Notes: generated by a model from the letters alone, not told the origin. DNA of 10,931 bases from JAKOQB01 sp050258235 (GCA_050258235.1 JBLMYK010000288.1:1-10931); one strand, 5' to 3'. Positions 1 through 6,944 are shown, counted from the stretch's first letter. A program made the numbers and translations.

Positions 1-122
1 ACAACATCACGATGCAGGTGGCGTTGATTGCGCCCATCGCGATGGAGGAGGGGCTGCGCTTCGCGGTGCGCGAGGGCGGCCGCACCGTCGGCGCCGGCGT
101 CGTGGCAAAGGTGATCGAGTAA
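1..122 (+). CDS. tuf: Elongation factor Tu, C-terminal 39 residues (5' end outside window)
   Basis: EF-Tu is the GTPase that carries aminoacyl-tRNA to the ribosomal A site. Only the end of domain 3 is present. Reading from base 3, the translation runs NITMQVALIAPIAMEEGLRF and then AVREGGRTVGAGVVAKVIE before TAA at 120-122. IAMEEGLRFAVREGGRTVGAGVV is the invariant EF-Tu C-terminus, and a VVAKVIE/VVAKIIE ending is usual in betaproteobacteria. The stop lies 63 bases before rpsJ, in keeping with str-operon genes being followed directly by S10 genes in these bacteria. Many proteobacteria carry two near-identical tuf copies, and this fragment cannot show which copy it is. Confidence 0.97.
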   Translation, partial: NITMQVALIAPIAMEEGLRFAVREGGRTVGAGVVAKVIE

Positions 123-141
123 CCCTGTCAGCGAATCTCTC

Positions 142-163
142 GGGCCGCGGCGCGCCGCGGCCC
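142..163 (+). other. Perfect 22-base GC palindrome between tuf and rpsJ
   Basis: Bases 142-163 equal their own reverse complement. As RNA they would form a 9-bp all-GC stem (142-150 with 155-163) closed by a CGCG loop. The stem ends 22 bases before the rpsJ ATG. A short pyrimidine stretch, CTCTTT, follows at 168-173, but there is no real U-run directly after the stem, so an efficient intrinsic terminator is unlikely. Plausible roles are partial attenuation between tuf and rpsJ, an mRNA processing or stability hairpin at the tuf 3' end, or no function. Confidence 0.6.
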
Positions 164-185
164 CACGCTCTTTGAAGGAACGAAC

Positions 186-497
186 ATGCAAAGCCAACGA
201 ATCCGGATCCGCCTGAAGGCGTTCGACTACAAGCTGATCGACCAGTCGGCGCTGGAAATCGTCGATACGGCGAAACGCACCGGCGCCGTGGTACGCGGCC
301 CGGTGCCGCTGCCGACGCGGATCCAGCGCTTCGACATCCTGCGCTCGCCGCACGCCAACAAGACGTCGCGCGACCAGTTCGAGATGCGCACGCATCTGCG
401 GCTGATGGACATCATCGACCCGACCGACAAGACGGTCGACGCGCTGATGAAGCTCGACCTGCCCGCCGGTGTCGATGTCGAGATCAAGGTGCAGTAG
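186..497 (+). CDS. rpsJ: 30S ribosomal protein S10
   Basis: S10 (103 residues, the usual length) belongs to the head of the 30S subunit and also acts as NusE in transcription antitermination complexes with NusB. The protein starts MQSQRIRIRLKAFDYKLIDQ and contains the diagnostic loop PLPTRIQRFDILRSPHANK (about residues 41-59), then RTHLRLMDIIDPTDKTVDAL. The ATG is preceded by GAAGGA at 174-179. The loop sequence and the ending DLPAGVDVEIKVQ are typical of betaproteobacterial S10. rpsJ is separated from rplC by 120 bases, far more than the gaps inside the rest of the cluster, so here it may be expressed mainly with tuf upstream. Confidence 0.99.
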   Translation: MQSQRIRIRLKAFDYKLIDQSALEIVDTAKRTGAVVRGPVPLPTRIQRFDILRSPHANKTSRDQFEMRTHLRLMDIIDPTDKTVDALMKLDLPAGVDVEIKVQ

Positions 498-501
498 CGG
501 G

Positions 502-531
502 TTGCGGCGAGCAGCCGCGATTCGGTAAAAT
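502..531 (+). promoter_or_regulatory. Candidate sigma70 promoter before rplC
   Basis: A TTGCGG -35-like hexamer (502-507; 3 of 6 consensus positions) is separated by 18 bases from TAAAAT (526-531; 5 of 6). Transcription would start near 538, giving a leader of about 80 bases before the rplC ATG. The element lies in the only large spacer of the S10 cluster, which supports a real function. The -35 and -10 also flank a small inverted repeat (GCGGC 504-508 with GCCGC 514-518). It was called from motif match and position only. Confidence 0.5.
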
Positions 532-544
532 CGCAAACTTTCCG

Positions 545-602
545 TTTCCGGGTCAAAGAATCCGGAAATCAATGAATCAGGTCCCGGCCAATCGCAGCCG
601 GG
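545..602 (+). promoter_or_regulatory. Structured leader of rplC: two hairpins upstream of the ribosome-binding site
   Basis: Two inverted repeats lie between the candidate promoter and rplC. The first pairs TTTCCGG (545-551) with CCGGAAA (562-568) around a 10-base loop. The second pairs CCCGGC (583-588) with GCCGGG (597-602) around an 8-base loop and ends four bases before the GGAG (607-610) that serves rplC. Neither is followed by a U-run. In E. coli the S10 leader is the target of autogenous control by L4. Whether this leader is bound by L4 (encoded by the next gene but one) is inference, since no E. coli-like leader sequence is recognisable. Confidence 0.4.
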
Positions 603-617
603 GTGTGGAGAATAACG

Positions 618-1283
618 ATGAGCGAAGCAGCGCACGGTCAGGCTGCGCGTCTGGGCTTGGTTGGCCGCAAGGTCGGCATGACGCGCATCTTCACTGACGA
701 CGGAGAGACCGTTCCGGTTACCGTCATCGACGTATCGAACAACCGCGTCGCGCAGATCAAGTCCGTCGAGTCCGACGGCTACTCGGCGGTTCAAGTTGCC
801 TACGGCACGAAGAAGCCTTCGCGGGTGACCAAGCCCGTCGCCGGTCAGTTCGCCAAGGCCGGTGTGGAGGCAGCGGAGACGCTGAGGGAATTCCGCGTCG
901 ACGCCGCCAGGGCGGGCGAGCTGAAGGCCGGTGCCGCGCTCGGTGCGGATCTCTTCAGTGTCGGCCAGAAGGTCGACGTGACCGGCGTCTCCATCGGCAA
1001 GGGCTTCGCCGGCGCGATCAAGCGACATCACTTCTCGTCCAACCGCGCGTCGCACGGCAACTCGGTGTCGACCAATGCCCCCGGCTCGATCGGCATGCGA
1101 CAGGATCCGGGCCGGGTGATGCCGGGCAAGCGGATGGCCGGCCATCTTGGCGCCGTTCAGCGCACAACGCAGAACCTGGTCGTGGCGCGCGTCGACACGG
1201 CACGTCAGTTGCTGCTTGTCCGTGGCGCCGTGCCCGGATCCAGGGGCGGCAATGTGATCGTGCGTCCGGCGGTAAAGGGCTAA
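618..1283 (+). CDS. rplC: 50S ribosomal protein L3
   Basis: L3 (221 residues) binds 23S rRNA early in 50S assembly and reaches toward the peptidyl-transferase centre with a long loop. It is recognised by LVGRKVGMTRIFTDDG (about 14-29), KGFAGAIKRHHF, SHGNSVSTNAPGSIGMRQDPG (about 145-165) and the ending GAVPGSRGGNVIVRPAVKG. Gln162 lines up with E. coli Gln150, the residue methylated by PrmB. The ATG at 618 was chosen because GGAG (607-610) lies 7 bases upstream; an in-frame GTG at 603 would add five residues (MWRIT) and has no good ribosome-binding site. Even from 618 there are about 9 residues before the conserved RLGLVGRKVG, more than in E. coli L3 (209 residues). It is the first gene after the candidate promoter. 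Confidence 0.98.
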   Translation: MSEAAHGQAARLGLVGRKVGMTRIFTDDGETVPVTVIDVSNNRVAQIKSVESDGYSAVQVAYGTKKPSRVTKPVAGQFAKAGVEAAETLREFRVDAARAGELKAGAALGADLFSVGQKVDVTGVSIGKGFAGAIKRHHFSSNRASHGNSVSTNAPGSIGMRQDPGRVMPGKRMAGHLGAVQRTTQNLVVARVDTARQLLLVRGAVPGSRGGNVIVRPAVKG

Positions 1284-1293
1284 GGAGCGTTCG

Positions 1294-1914
1294 ATGGAAC
1301 TCAAAGTCTTGAACGACCAGGGCCAGTCGACCGCGACGGTGGCGGCTCCAGCAACGCTGTTCGGCCGCGACTACAACGAGGCGCTGGTGCATCAGCTCGT
1401 CGTTGCGTACCAGACCAATGCGCGCCTCGGCACGCGGGCCCAGAAGGATCGCTCGACGGTCAAGCATTCGACCCGCAAGCCATGGCGGCAGAAGGGCACA
1501 GGCAGGGCGCGCGCTGGCATGACCTCGAGCCCACTATGGCGCGGCGGCGGCCGGATCTTCCCAAACTCTCCGGACGAGAATTTCTCGCACAAGGTCAACA
1601 AGAAGATGTACCGGGCCGGTGTGTGTTCGATCCTGTCCAAGCTTGCACAGGATGACCGCATTGCAGTGATCGACGGGCTGAAGGTCGACGCGCCCAAGAC
1701 CAAGCTGCTGGCGCAGAAGCTCAAGGCAATGGGGCTCGATTCCGTACTGATCATCACCGATCAGCTCGACGACAACCTGTACCTGGCGTCGCGCAATCTG
1801 AAGAACGTGATGGTGGTCGAGCCGCGCTATGCCGATCCGCTGTCGCTGATTCACTTCAAGAAGGTCGTGCTGACCAAGCCGGCGATGGTGCAGCTCGAGG
1901 AAATGTGGGGATGA
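1294..1914 (+). CDS. rplD: 50S ribosomal protein L4
   Basis: L4 (206 residues; 201 in E. coli) binds 23S rRNA domain I, and its extended loop lines the nascent-peptide exit tunnel. The loop is visible at about residues 60-91 (TRKPWRQKGTGRARAG...PLWRGGGRIFPN), the segment where macrolide-resistance changes occur in other bacteria; nothing here departs from the normal motif. The globular C-terminal domain contains VLIITDQLDDNLYLASRNLKNV. GGAG at 1284-1287, directly after the rplC stop, serves the ATG. In E. coli, L4 also represses its own operon. The stop codon overlaps an in-frame candidate ATG of rplW (ATGA at 1911-1914), which suggests translational coupling. Confidence 0.99.
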   Translation: MELKVLNDQGQSTATVAAPATLFGRDYNEALVHQLVVAYQTNARLGTRAQKDRSTVKHSTRKPWRQKGTGRARAGMTSSPLWRGGGRIFPNSPDENFSHKVNKKMYRAGVCSILSKLAQDDRIAVIDGLKVDAPKTKLLAQKLKAMGLDSVLIITDQLDDNLYLASRNLKNVMVVEPRYADPLSLIHFKKVVLTKPAMVQLEEMWG

Positions 1915-1916
1915 CG

Positions 1917-2216
1917 ATGAACCAGGAGCGTCTTTTCAACGTGCTGCTCGGGCCCGTCGTTTCCGAGAAGAGCACGATGGTCGCAGACAAGCACAACCAG
2001 GTCGCGTTCCGCGTGCTGCAGGATGCGACCAAGACCGAGGTAAAGGCCGCGGTCGAGCAGCTGTTCAAGGTCCGTGTCGAGTCCGTGCAGATCCTGAACC
2101 AGAAGGGCAGGAAGAAGCGCTTCGGTCGTTTCAGCGGCCGGCGCAGCGATGTGCGCAAGGCATATGTGTCGCTCGCGCCCGGTCAGGAAATCAACTTTGC
2201 GCAAGAGGTGAAGTGA
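1917..2216 (+). CDS. rplW: 50S ribosomal protein L23
   Basis: L23 (99 residues) sits beside the tunnel exit, where trigger factor, SRP and the Sec translocon dock. The sequence MNQERLFNVLLGPVVSEKST carries Glu17, equivalent to E. coli Glu18, the trigger factor contact. Further on are FRVLQDATKTEVKAAVEQLF, the basic loop NQKGRKKRFGRFSGRRSD and KAYVSL. Start choice is uncertain: GTG 1905, ATG 1911 and ATG 1917 are all in frame. ATG 1917 gives the family N-terminus MNQERL and has a GGGGA stretch 5 bases upstream. ATG 1911 would add two residues (MT) and would overlap the rplD stop. The end overlaps the rplB start by one base. Confidence 0.97.
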   Translation: MNQERLFNVLLGPVVSEKSTMVADKHNQVAFRVLQDATKTEVKAAVEQLFKVRVESVQILNQKGRKKRFGRFSGRRSDVRKAYVSLAPGQEINFAQEVK

Positions 2217-3043
2217 TGCCGCTGGTCAAAGTCAAACCGACATCCGCCGGCCGGCGTTCGCTGGTCAAGGTGGTCAATCCGCAGCTGCACAAGGGTAAGC
2301 CGGTTGCCACGCTGACCGAGAAGAAGACGCGCGGATCCGGGCGCAACAACAGCGGCCACATCACGATGCGTCATCAGGGTGGTGGGCACAAACAGCACTA
2401 CCGCGTCGTCGACTTCAAGCGGAACAAGGACGGCATTCCGGCCACGGTGGAGCGCCTTGAATACGATCCAAACCGATCGGCCCACATTGCGCTGCTGTGC
2501 TACGCCGACGGGGAGCGTCGGTACATCATCGCGCCGAAGGGCCTCACGGTTGGGGCCGATGTCATAAGCGGCTCGGACGCACCGATCAAGGTTGGCAACG
2601 CGAAGCGGTTGCGGAACATCCCCGTGGGCACGTCGGTTCACTGCGTCGAACTGCTGCCCGGCAAGGGCGCACAACTCGCGCGCGCGGCGGGCACGTCGGT
2701 TCAGCTGCTGGCGCGCGAAGGCGACTACGCGCAGCTGCGGATGCGTTCGGGCGAGATCCGTCGGGTCCATATCGAATGTCGGGCCACGATCGGCGAGGTC
2801 GGCAACGAGGAGAACAACCTGCGGCAGTTCGGGAAAGCGGGCGCGATGCGCTGGCGCGGCATTCGTCCGACCGTCCGCGGCGTGGTGATGAACCCGATCG
2901 ACCATCCGCACGGTGGCGGCGAAGGCCGCACCGGCACCAAGCGCGATCCCGTCAGTCCGTGGGGCAAGCTCACCAAGGGCTATCGGACGCGCAAGAACAA
3001 GCGCACCGAGTCAATGATCGTGCAGCGCCGCTACGGCAAGTAA
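2216..3043 (+). CDS. rplB: 50S ribosomal protein L2
   Basis: L2 (275 residues; 273 in E. coli) is among the most conserved 50S proteins. It binds 23S rRNA near the peptidyl-transferase centre and is needed for subunit association. Visible family features are VVNPQLHKGKP, the RNA-binding domain with GGHKQHYRVVDFKRNKDGIPATVERLEYDPNRSA (about 57-89) and NPIDHPHGGGEGR (about 226-238), which contains the conserved histidine that corresponds to E. coli His229. The C-terminus is basic (RTRKNKRTESMIVQRR). The start is the ATG of a TGATG overlap with rplW, served by AGAGGTG (2204-2210). The GTG three bases earlier would only add one residue. Confidence 0.99.
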   Translation: MPLVKVKPTSAGRRSLVKVVNPQLHKGKPVATLTEKKTRGSGRNNSGHITMRHQGGGHKQHYRVVDFKRNKDGIPATVERLEYDPNRSAHIALLCYADGERRYIIAPKGLTVGADVISGSDAPIKVGNAKRLRNIPVGTSVHCVELLPGKGAQLARAAGTSVQLLAREGDYAQLRMRSGEIRRVHIECRATIGEVGNEENNLRQFGKAGAMRWRGIRPTVRGVVMNPIDHPHGGGEGRTGTKRDPVSPWGKLTKGYRTRKNKRTESMIVQRRYGK

Positions 3044-3053
3044 GGGGTTTCGA

Positions 3054-3347
3054 ATGTCGCGTTCGTTGAAGAAAGGCCCGTTTGTCGATGGGCATCTGCT
3101 GAGCAAGGTCGAGGCTGCGGTTGCGGCCAAGGACAAGAAGCCGATCAAGACATGGTCGCGCCGGTCCACGATCGTGCCCGATTTCATTGGGCTGACGATC
3201 GCGGTGCATAACGGCAAGCAGCATGTGCCTGTGTACGTGACGGAGCAGATGGTCGGGCACAAGCTGGGCGAGTTCGCGCTGACCAGGACCTTCAAGGGTC
3301 ATTCGGCCGACAAGAAGACGGCGCCGGCGGCACCGGCCAAGAGGTAA
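3054..3347 (+). CDS. rpsS: 30S ribosomal protein S19
   Basis: S19 (97 residues; about 92 is usual) lies in the 30S head, forms a complex with S13 and contacts A-site tRNA and the B1a intersubunit bridge. MSRSLKKGPFVDGHLLSKVE and IKTWSRRSTIVPDFIGLTIAVHNGKQHVPVYVTEQMVGHKLGEFALTRTFKGH (about 31-83) cover the whole fold. The ending DKKTAPAAPAKR is a slightly extended Ala/Pro/Lys tail. AAGGGG (3042-3047), which starts inside the rplB stop codon, is the ribosome-binding site. The rplB-rpsS gap is 10 bases. Confidence 0.99.
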   Translation: MSRSLKKGPFVDGHLLSKVEAAVAAKDKKPIKTWSRRSTIVPDFIGLTIAVHNGKQHVPVYVTEQMVGHKLGEFALTRTFKGHSADKKTAPAAPAKR

Positions 3348-3356
3348 GAGGAAATC

Positions 3357-3695
3357 ATGGAAACGACTGCCTCCGCGCGGGGTATCCGTCTTTCGGCCCA
3401 GAAGGGTCGTCTGGTGGCCGATCTGGTCCGCGGCAAGCCGGTGGACAAGGCCCTCAACATCCTCAGCTTCACGCCGAAGAAGGCCGCTGCGATCATCAGG
3501 AAGGCGCTTGAGTCTGCGATCGCGAACGCCGAACACAACGATGGCGCGGACATCGATGAGCTGCGCGTGACCAGGATCCACGTTGAACAGGGGCCCACCC
3601 TGCGCCGCTTCTCGGCGCGTGCCAAAGGGCGCGGCACCCGGATCAACAAAAAATCCTGCCATGTCTTCGTGACTGTCGGCGACGGCAGGAAATAA
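3357..3695 (+). CDS. rplV: 50S ribosomal protein L22
   Basis: L22 (112 residues; 110 in E. coli) contacts all domains of 23S rRNA and sends a beta-hairpin into the exit tunnel opposite L4. The first half is helical (RLSAQKGRLVADLVRGKPVDKALNIL...), then comes the family core LESAIANAEHNDGADIDELRV (about 51-71). The tunnel hairpin is at about residues 77-98 (EQGPTLRRFSARAKGRGTRIN). GAGG at 3349-3352 serves the ATG. No deletion or insertion of the kind seen in macrolide-resistant L22 is apparent. Confidence 0.99.
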   Translation: METTASARGIRLSAQKGRLVADLVRGKPVDKALNILSFTPKKAAAIIRKALESAIANAEHNDGADIDELRVTRIHVEQGPTLRRFSARAKGRGTRINKKSCHVFVTVGDGRK

Positions 3696-3704
3696 GGGGT
3701 ATCC

Positions 3705-4589
<885 letters not shown>

Positions 4590-4591
4590 AA

Positions 4592-5008
4592 ATGCTGCAA
4601 CCGGCCCGACGCAAATATCGCAAGGACCACAAGGGGCGTAACCGTGGACTTGCCACTCGCGGTGCGCACGTCGCATTCGGGGACTTCGGACTCAAGGCGA
4701 CCGAACGCGGACGCCTTACGGCCCGGCAGATCGAAGCAGCCCGACGCGCAATTTCGCGGCATATCAAGCGCGGTGGGCGCGTCTGGATTCGTATCTTTCC
4801 GGATAAGCCGATCTCGCAGAAGCCAGCCGAGGTGCGCATGGGTAACGGCAAGGGCAACCCGGAGTACTGGATCGCCCAGATCCAGCCCGGCAAGGTCATC
4901 TACGAGATGGACGGGGTGGACGAATCCGTCGCGCGCGAAGCTTTTGCGCTGGCGGCGGCGAAGCTGCCGATCAAGACCGCGTTCGTGATCCGCCAGCTCG
5001 GTCAGTAG
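4592..5008 (+). CDS. rplP: 50S ribosomal protein L16
   Basis: L16 (138 residues; 136 in E. coli) binds late in 50S assembly near the peptidyl-transferase centre and contacts A- and P-site tRNA. MLQPARRKYRKDHKGRNRGL is the canonical start. FGLKATERGRLTARQIEAARRAISRHIKRGG and IRIFPDKPISQKPAEVRMGNGKGNPEYWIAQIQPGKVIYEMDG follow. Arg82 corresponds to E. coli Arg81, the target of the oxygenase YcfD/RoxA. The open frame extends upstream to 4202 inside rpsC, but that part is antisense-free shadow coding with no family similarity. The correct start at 4592 follows the rpsC stop by two bases and has GGAG at 4581-4584. Confidence 0.98.
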   Translation: MLQPARRKYRKDHKGRNRGLATRGAHVAFGDFGLKATERGRLTARQIEAARRAISRHIKRGGRVWIRIFPDKPISQKPAEVRMGNGKGNPEYWIAQIQPGKVIYEMDGVDESVAREAFALAAAKLPIKTAFVIRQLGQ

Positions 5009-5022
5009 CGAAGGAAAAGACG

Positions 5023-5214
5023 ATGGAAACGAAGGAACTTCGCGGCAAGGATGCGGCGGCGCTGGGCAAGGAGCTCAATGAGCTTCTGCGTGCTCATTTC
5101 TCGCTGCGGATGCAGAAGGCGACCCAGCAATTGCAGAACACGAGTCAGCTGCGCAAGGTCAGGCGCGACATCGCGCGAGTGCGCACCGTAATGGCCGAGA
5201 AGGCAGGCAAATGA
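5023..5214 (+). CDS. rpmC: 50S ribosomal protein L29
   Basis: L29 (63 residues, exactly family length) is a two-helix protein beside L23 at the tunnel exit, where it forms part of the docking area for nascent-chain factors. METKELRGKDAAALGKELNELLRAHFSLRMQKATQQLQNT is the first helix and turn. TSQLRKVRRDIARVRTVMAEK contains the L29 signature. AAGGA (5011-5015) lies about 7 bases before the ATG. The stop overlaps the rpsQ start in an ATGA arrangement. Confidence 0.99.
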   Translation: METKELRGKDAAALGKELNELLRAHFSLRMQKATQQLQNTSQLRKVRRDIARVRTVMAEKAGK

Positions 5215-5477
5215 CGACCGAAGCCAAGACGAAGCGCACCCTGGTAGGGCGCGTGGTAAGCAACAAGATGGACAAGACGGTGACTGTGCTGGTCGAGCGC
5301 CGCGTCAAGCATCCCATCTACGGCAAGTACGTGGTGCGCTCGACGAAGTTCCATGCGCACGATGCGTCGAATCAGTTGAACGAGGGCGACCTGGTCGAGA
5401 TTGCCGAGACCCGGCCGATCTCGCGCACCAAGTCGTGGATGGTCACGCGCGTGGTGGAGGCGGCTGCATCGGTGTAG
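5211..5477 (+). CDS. rpsQ: 30S ribosomal protein S17
   Basis: S17 (88 residues; 84 in E. coli) is a primary 16S rRNA-binding protein with an OB fold that helps 5'-domain assembly. The strands KRTLVGRVVSNKMDKTVTVLVERRVKHPIYGKYVVRSTKFHAHD and the signature GDLVEIAETRPISRTKSW (about 59-76) are clear. Its ATG overlaps the rpmC TGA by four bases, so translation is probably coupled. It is the last gene of the S10 cluster. A short inverted repeat, GGTGC (5479-5483) with GCACC (5487-5491), lies just after the stop. Confidence 0.99.
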   Translation: MTTEAKTKRTLVGRVVSNKMDKTVTVLVERRVKHPIYGKYVVRSTKFHAHDASNQLNEGDLVEIAETRPISRTKSWMVTRVVEAAASV

Positions 5478-5501
5478 TGGTGCAACGCACCGAGTTGCGG
5501 C

Positions 5502-5507
5502 TATAAT
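5502..5507 (+). promoter_or_regulatory. Candidate spc promoter, consensus -10 box before rplN
   Basis: A perfect TATAAT lies in the 193-base rpsQ-rplN spacer, the same location as the E. coli spc promoter. The best -35 is poor: GTGCAA at 5480-5485 (spacing 16, 3 of 6 consensus positions). GTTGCGGC directly upstream (5494-5501) also occurs in the candidate rplC promoter (501-508), although at a different distance from the -10 box. The leader to rplN would be about 155 bases. Confidence 0.6.
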
Positions 5508-5631
5508 CGCACGCTTCGCGCAGGAGCAGTTGCACGAAGAATTCGGAGTCAGGCGGGTCGGAGGTCTTCCGCGGCAGCGGATCCCGGACCGAAGGCCGGA
5601 TGGCTCATCTCCCGGACGGGACCAAGACTGA

Positions 5632-5651
5632 CCGCCGCGCGGGCGCGGCGG
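5632..5651 (+). promoter_or_regulatory. GC-rich hairpin in the spc leader just upstream of rplN
   Basis: CCGCCGCG (5632-5639) pairs exactly with CGCGGCGG (5644-5651) around a 4-base loop. The stem ends 19 bases before the rplN ATG, only 8 bases before the weak GGGA (5660-5663) ribosome-binding site. No U-run follows; the bases after it are A-rich (GAAAAG, GGAAAAAATC), which would leave the initiation region open. The rest of the spacer holds the candidate promoter and a direct repeat TCCCGGAC (5582-5589 and 5610-5617), with no gene seen. Confidence 0.5.
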
Positions 5652-5670
5652 GAAAAGTTGGGAAAAAATC

Positions 5671-6039
5671 ATGATTCAGATGCAGACGATGCTGGACGTC
5701 GCTGACAACACGGGCGCGCGTTCGGTCATGTGTATCAAGGTTCTGGGCGGCAGCAAGCGGCGCTACGCAGGCATTGGCGACGTCATCAAGGTGACCGTCA
5801 AGGATGCGGCACCGCGCGGCCGCGTGAAGAAGGGCGAGGTGTACAGCGCAGTAGTCGTGCGGACTGCGCACGGGCTGCGCCGGCCTGACGGCTCGTCGAT
5901 CAAGTTCGACTCCAACGCCGCGGTGCTGCTGAACCCGAAGCTGGAGCCGATCGGCACGCGCATCTTCGGGCCGGTGACGCGCGAGTTGCGCACCGAGCGC
6001 TTCATGAAGATCGTGTCTCTGGCGCCGGAAGTCTTGTAA
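5671..6039 (+). CDS. rplN: 50S ribosomal protein L14
   Basis: L14 (122 residues; 123 in E. coli) lies at the subunit interface, forms intersubunit bridges with 16S rRNA and is the binding target of the silencing factor RsfS. MIQMQTMLDVADNTGARSVMCIKVLGG is the standard start. GDVIKVTVKDAAPRGRVKKGEVYSAVVVRT (about 37-66) is the family signature, and PIGTRIFGPVTRELR follows. Ribosome-binding support is weak (GGGA 7 bases upstream), in contrast with the strong GGAG/GAGG sites of its neighbours, which may matter for the level of translation of the first spc gene. Confidence 0.99.
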   Translation: MIQMQTMLDVADNTGARSVMCIKVLGGSKRRYAGIGDVIKVTVKDAAPRGRVKKGEVYSAVVVRTAHGLRRPDGSSIKFDSNAAVLLNPKLEPIGTRIFGPVTRELRTERFMKIVSLAPEVL

Positions 6040-6050
6040 GGGGTGATCTG

Positions 6051-6371
6051 ATGGATCGAATTCGCAAAGGCGACGAGGTCATCGTCATCGCCGGGCGAGA
6101 CAAGGGCAAGCGCGGCGTAGTGCTGGCGCGCGTCGACGAAACTCACGTCACGGTCGAAGGCGTCAATGTGGTCAAGAAGCACGTTCGCCCCAACCCGATG
6201 AAGGGCGTGACTGGCGGCATCGTCGACAAGACGATGCCGATGGACGTGTCGAACGTGATGTTGTTCAACCCGGCGACCAAGAAGGGCGAGCGGGTCGGAT
6301 TCAAGGTGATCGACGGCAAGAAGGTGCGCGTGTTCAAGGGCAGCGGCGCGGTCGTCGGAGCCAAGAGCTGA
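6051..6371 (+). CDS. rplX: 50S ribosomal protein L24
   Basis: L24 (106 residues; 104 in E. coli) is an assembly-initiator protein that binds the 5' end of 23S rRNA. The KOW motif is at about residues 6-28 (KGDEVIVIAGRDKGKRGVVLARV). GVNVVKKHVRPNPMKGVTGGIVDKTMPMDVSNVMLFNP matches the rest of the family. AAGGGGTGA (6037-6045) begins in the rplN stop and serves the ATG. The gap to rplN is 11 bases. Confidence 0.99.
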   Translation: MDRIRKGDEVIVIAGRDKGKRGVVLARVDETHVTVEGVNVVKKHVRPNPMKGVTGGIVDKTMPMDVSNVMLFNPATKKGERVGFKVIDGKKVRVFKGSGAVVGAKS

Positions 6372-6382
6372 GGAACGTGAAC

Positions 6383-6922
6383 ATGGCTCGTTTGCAGAAT
6401 GTGTACCGCGAAAAGATCGTCCCCGAACTGGTAAAGAAGTTCGGCTACGCCTCGACCATGCAGGTGCCGCGCATCACCAAGGTGACGCTGAACATGGGCG
6501 TGGGCGAGGCGGTCAACGACAAGAAGAACATCGACATGTCGGTCGCCGACCTGACCAAGATCGCCGGCCAGAAGCCGGTGGTCACCAAGGCGCGCAAGGC
6601 GATCGCGAACTTCAAGATCCGCCAGGGGCTGGCGATCGGCTGCATGGTCACGCTGCGCGGCCAGCGGATGTACGAATTCCTCGACCGCCTGGTCACGATC
6701 GCGCTGCCGCGCGTGCGCGACTTCCGCGGCGTGTCGGGCCGCGCGTTCGATGGGCAGGGTAACTACAACATCGGCCTGAAGGAACAGATCATCTTTCCGG
6801 AGATCGAGTACGACAAGATCGACAAGCTCCGGGGCATGAACATCAGCATCACGACCACCGCGAAGACCGACGAAGAGGCCAAGGCTCTTCTGGCGGCGTT
6901 CCGGTTTCCCTTCCGCAACTGA
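6383..6922 (+). CDS. rplE: 50S ribosomal protein L5
   Basis: L5 (179 residues, as in E. coli) binds 5S rRNA in the central protuberance and contacts the P-site tRNA elbow. VPRITKVTLNMGVGEAVNDKK (about 28-48), KPVVTKARKAIANFKIRQGLAIGCMVTLRG (about 64-93), RDFRGVSGRAFDGQGNY and KEQIIFPEIEYDKID are diagnostic. The ATG at 6383 gives MARLQNVYRE and has GAGGAA (6370-6375) at ideal spacing; an in-frame GTG at 6377 would add two residues and is too close to that site. In E. coli, S8 represses the spc operon by binding mRNA at the rplX-rplE region. A matching S8 site could not be identified here by eye. Confidence 0.99.
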   Translation: MARLQNVYREKIVPELVKKFGYASTMQVPRITKVTLNMGVGEAVNDKKNIDMSVADLTKIAGQKPVVTKARKAIANFKIRQGLAIGCMVTLRGQRMYEFLDRLVTIALPRVRDFRGVSGRAFDGQGNYNIGLKEQIIFPEIEYDKIDKLRGMNISITTTAKTDEEAKALLAAFRFPFRN

Positions 6923-6944
6923 CGCGGAACGAGGTGAGACAGAG

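Noticed and set aside
142..173. Palindrome after tuf as an intrinsic terminator
   Set aside because: No continuous U-run follows the stem, only CTCTTT four bases later, and rpsJ follows immediately with no visible promoter of its own.
6360..6420. S8 repressor site at the rplX-rplE junction as in E. coli
   Set aside because: The gap is 11 bases and I could not see a helix-21-like fold by eye; a covariance search would be needed to claim it.
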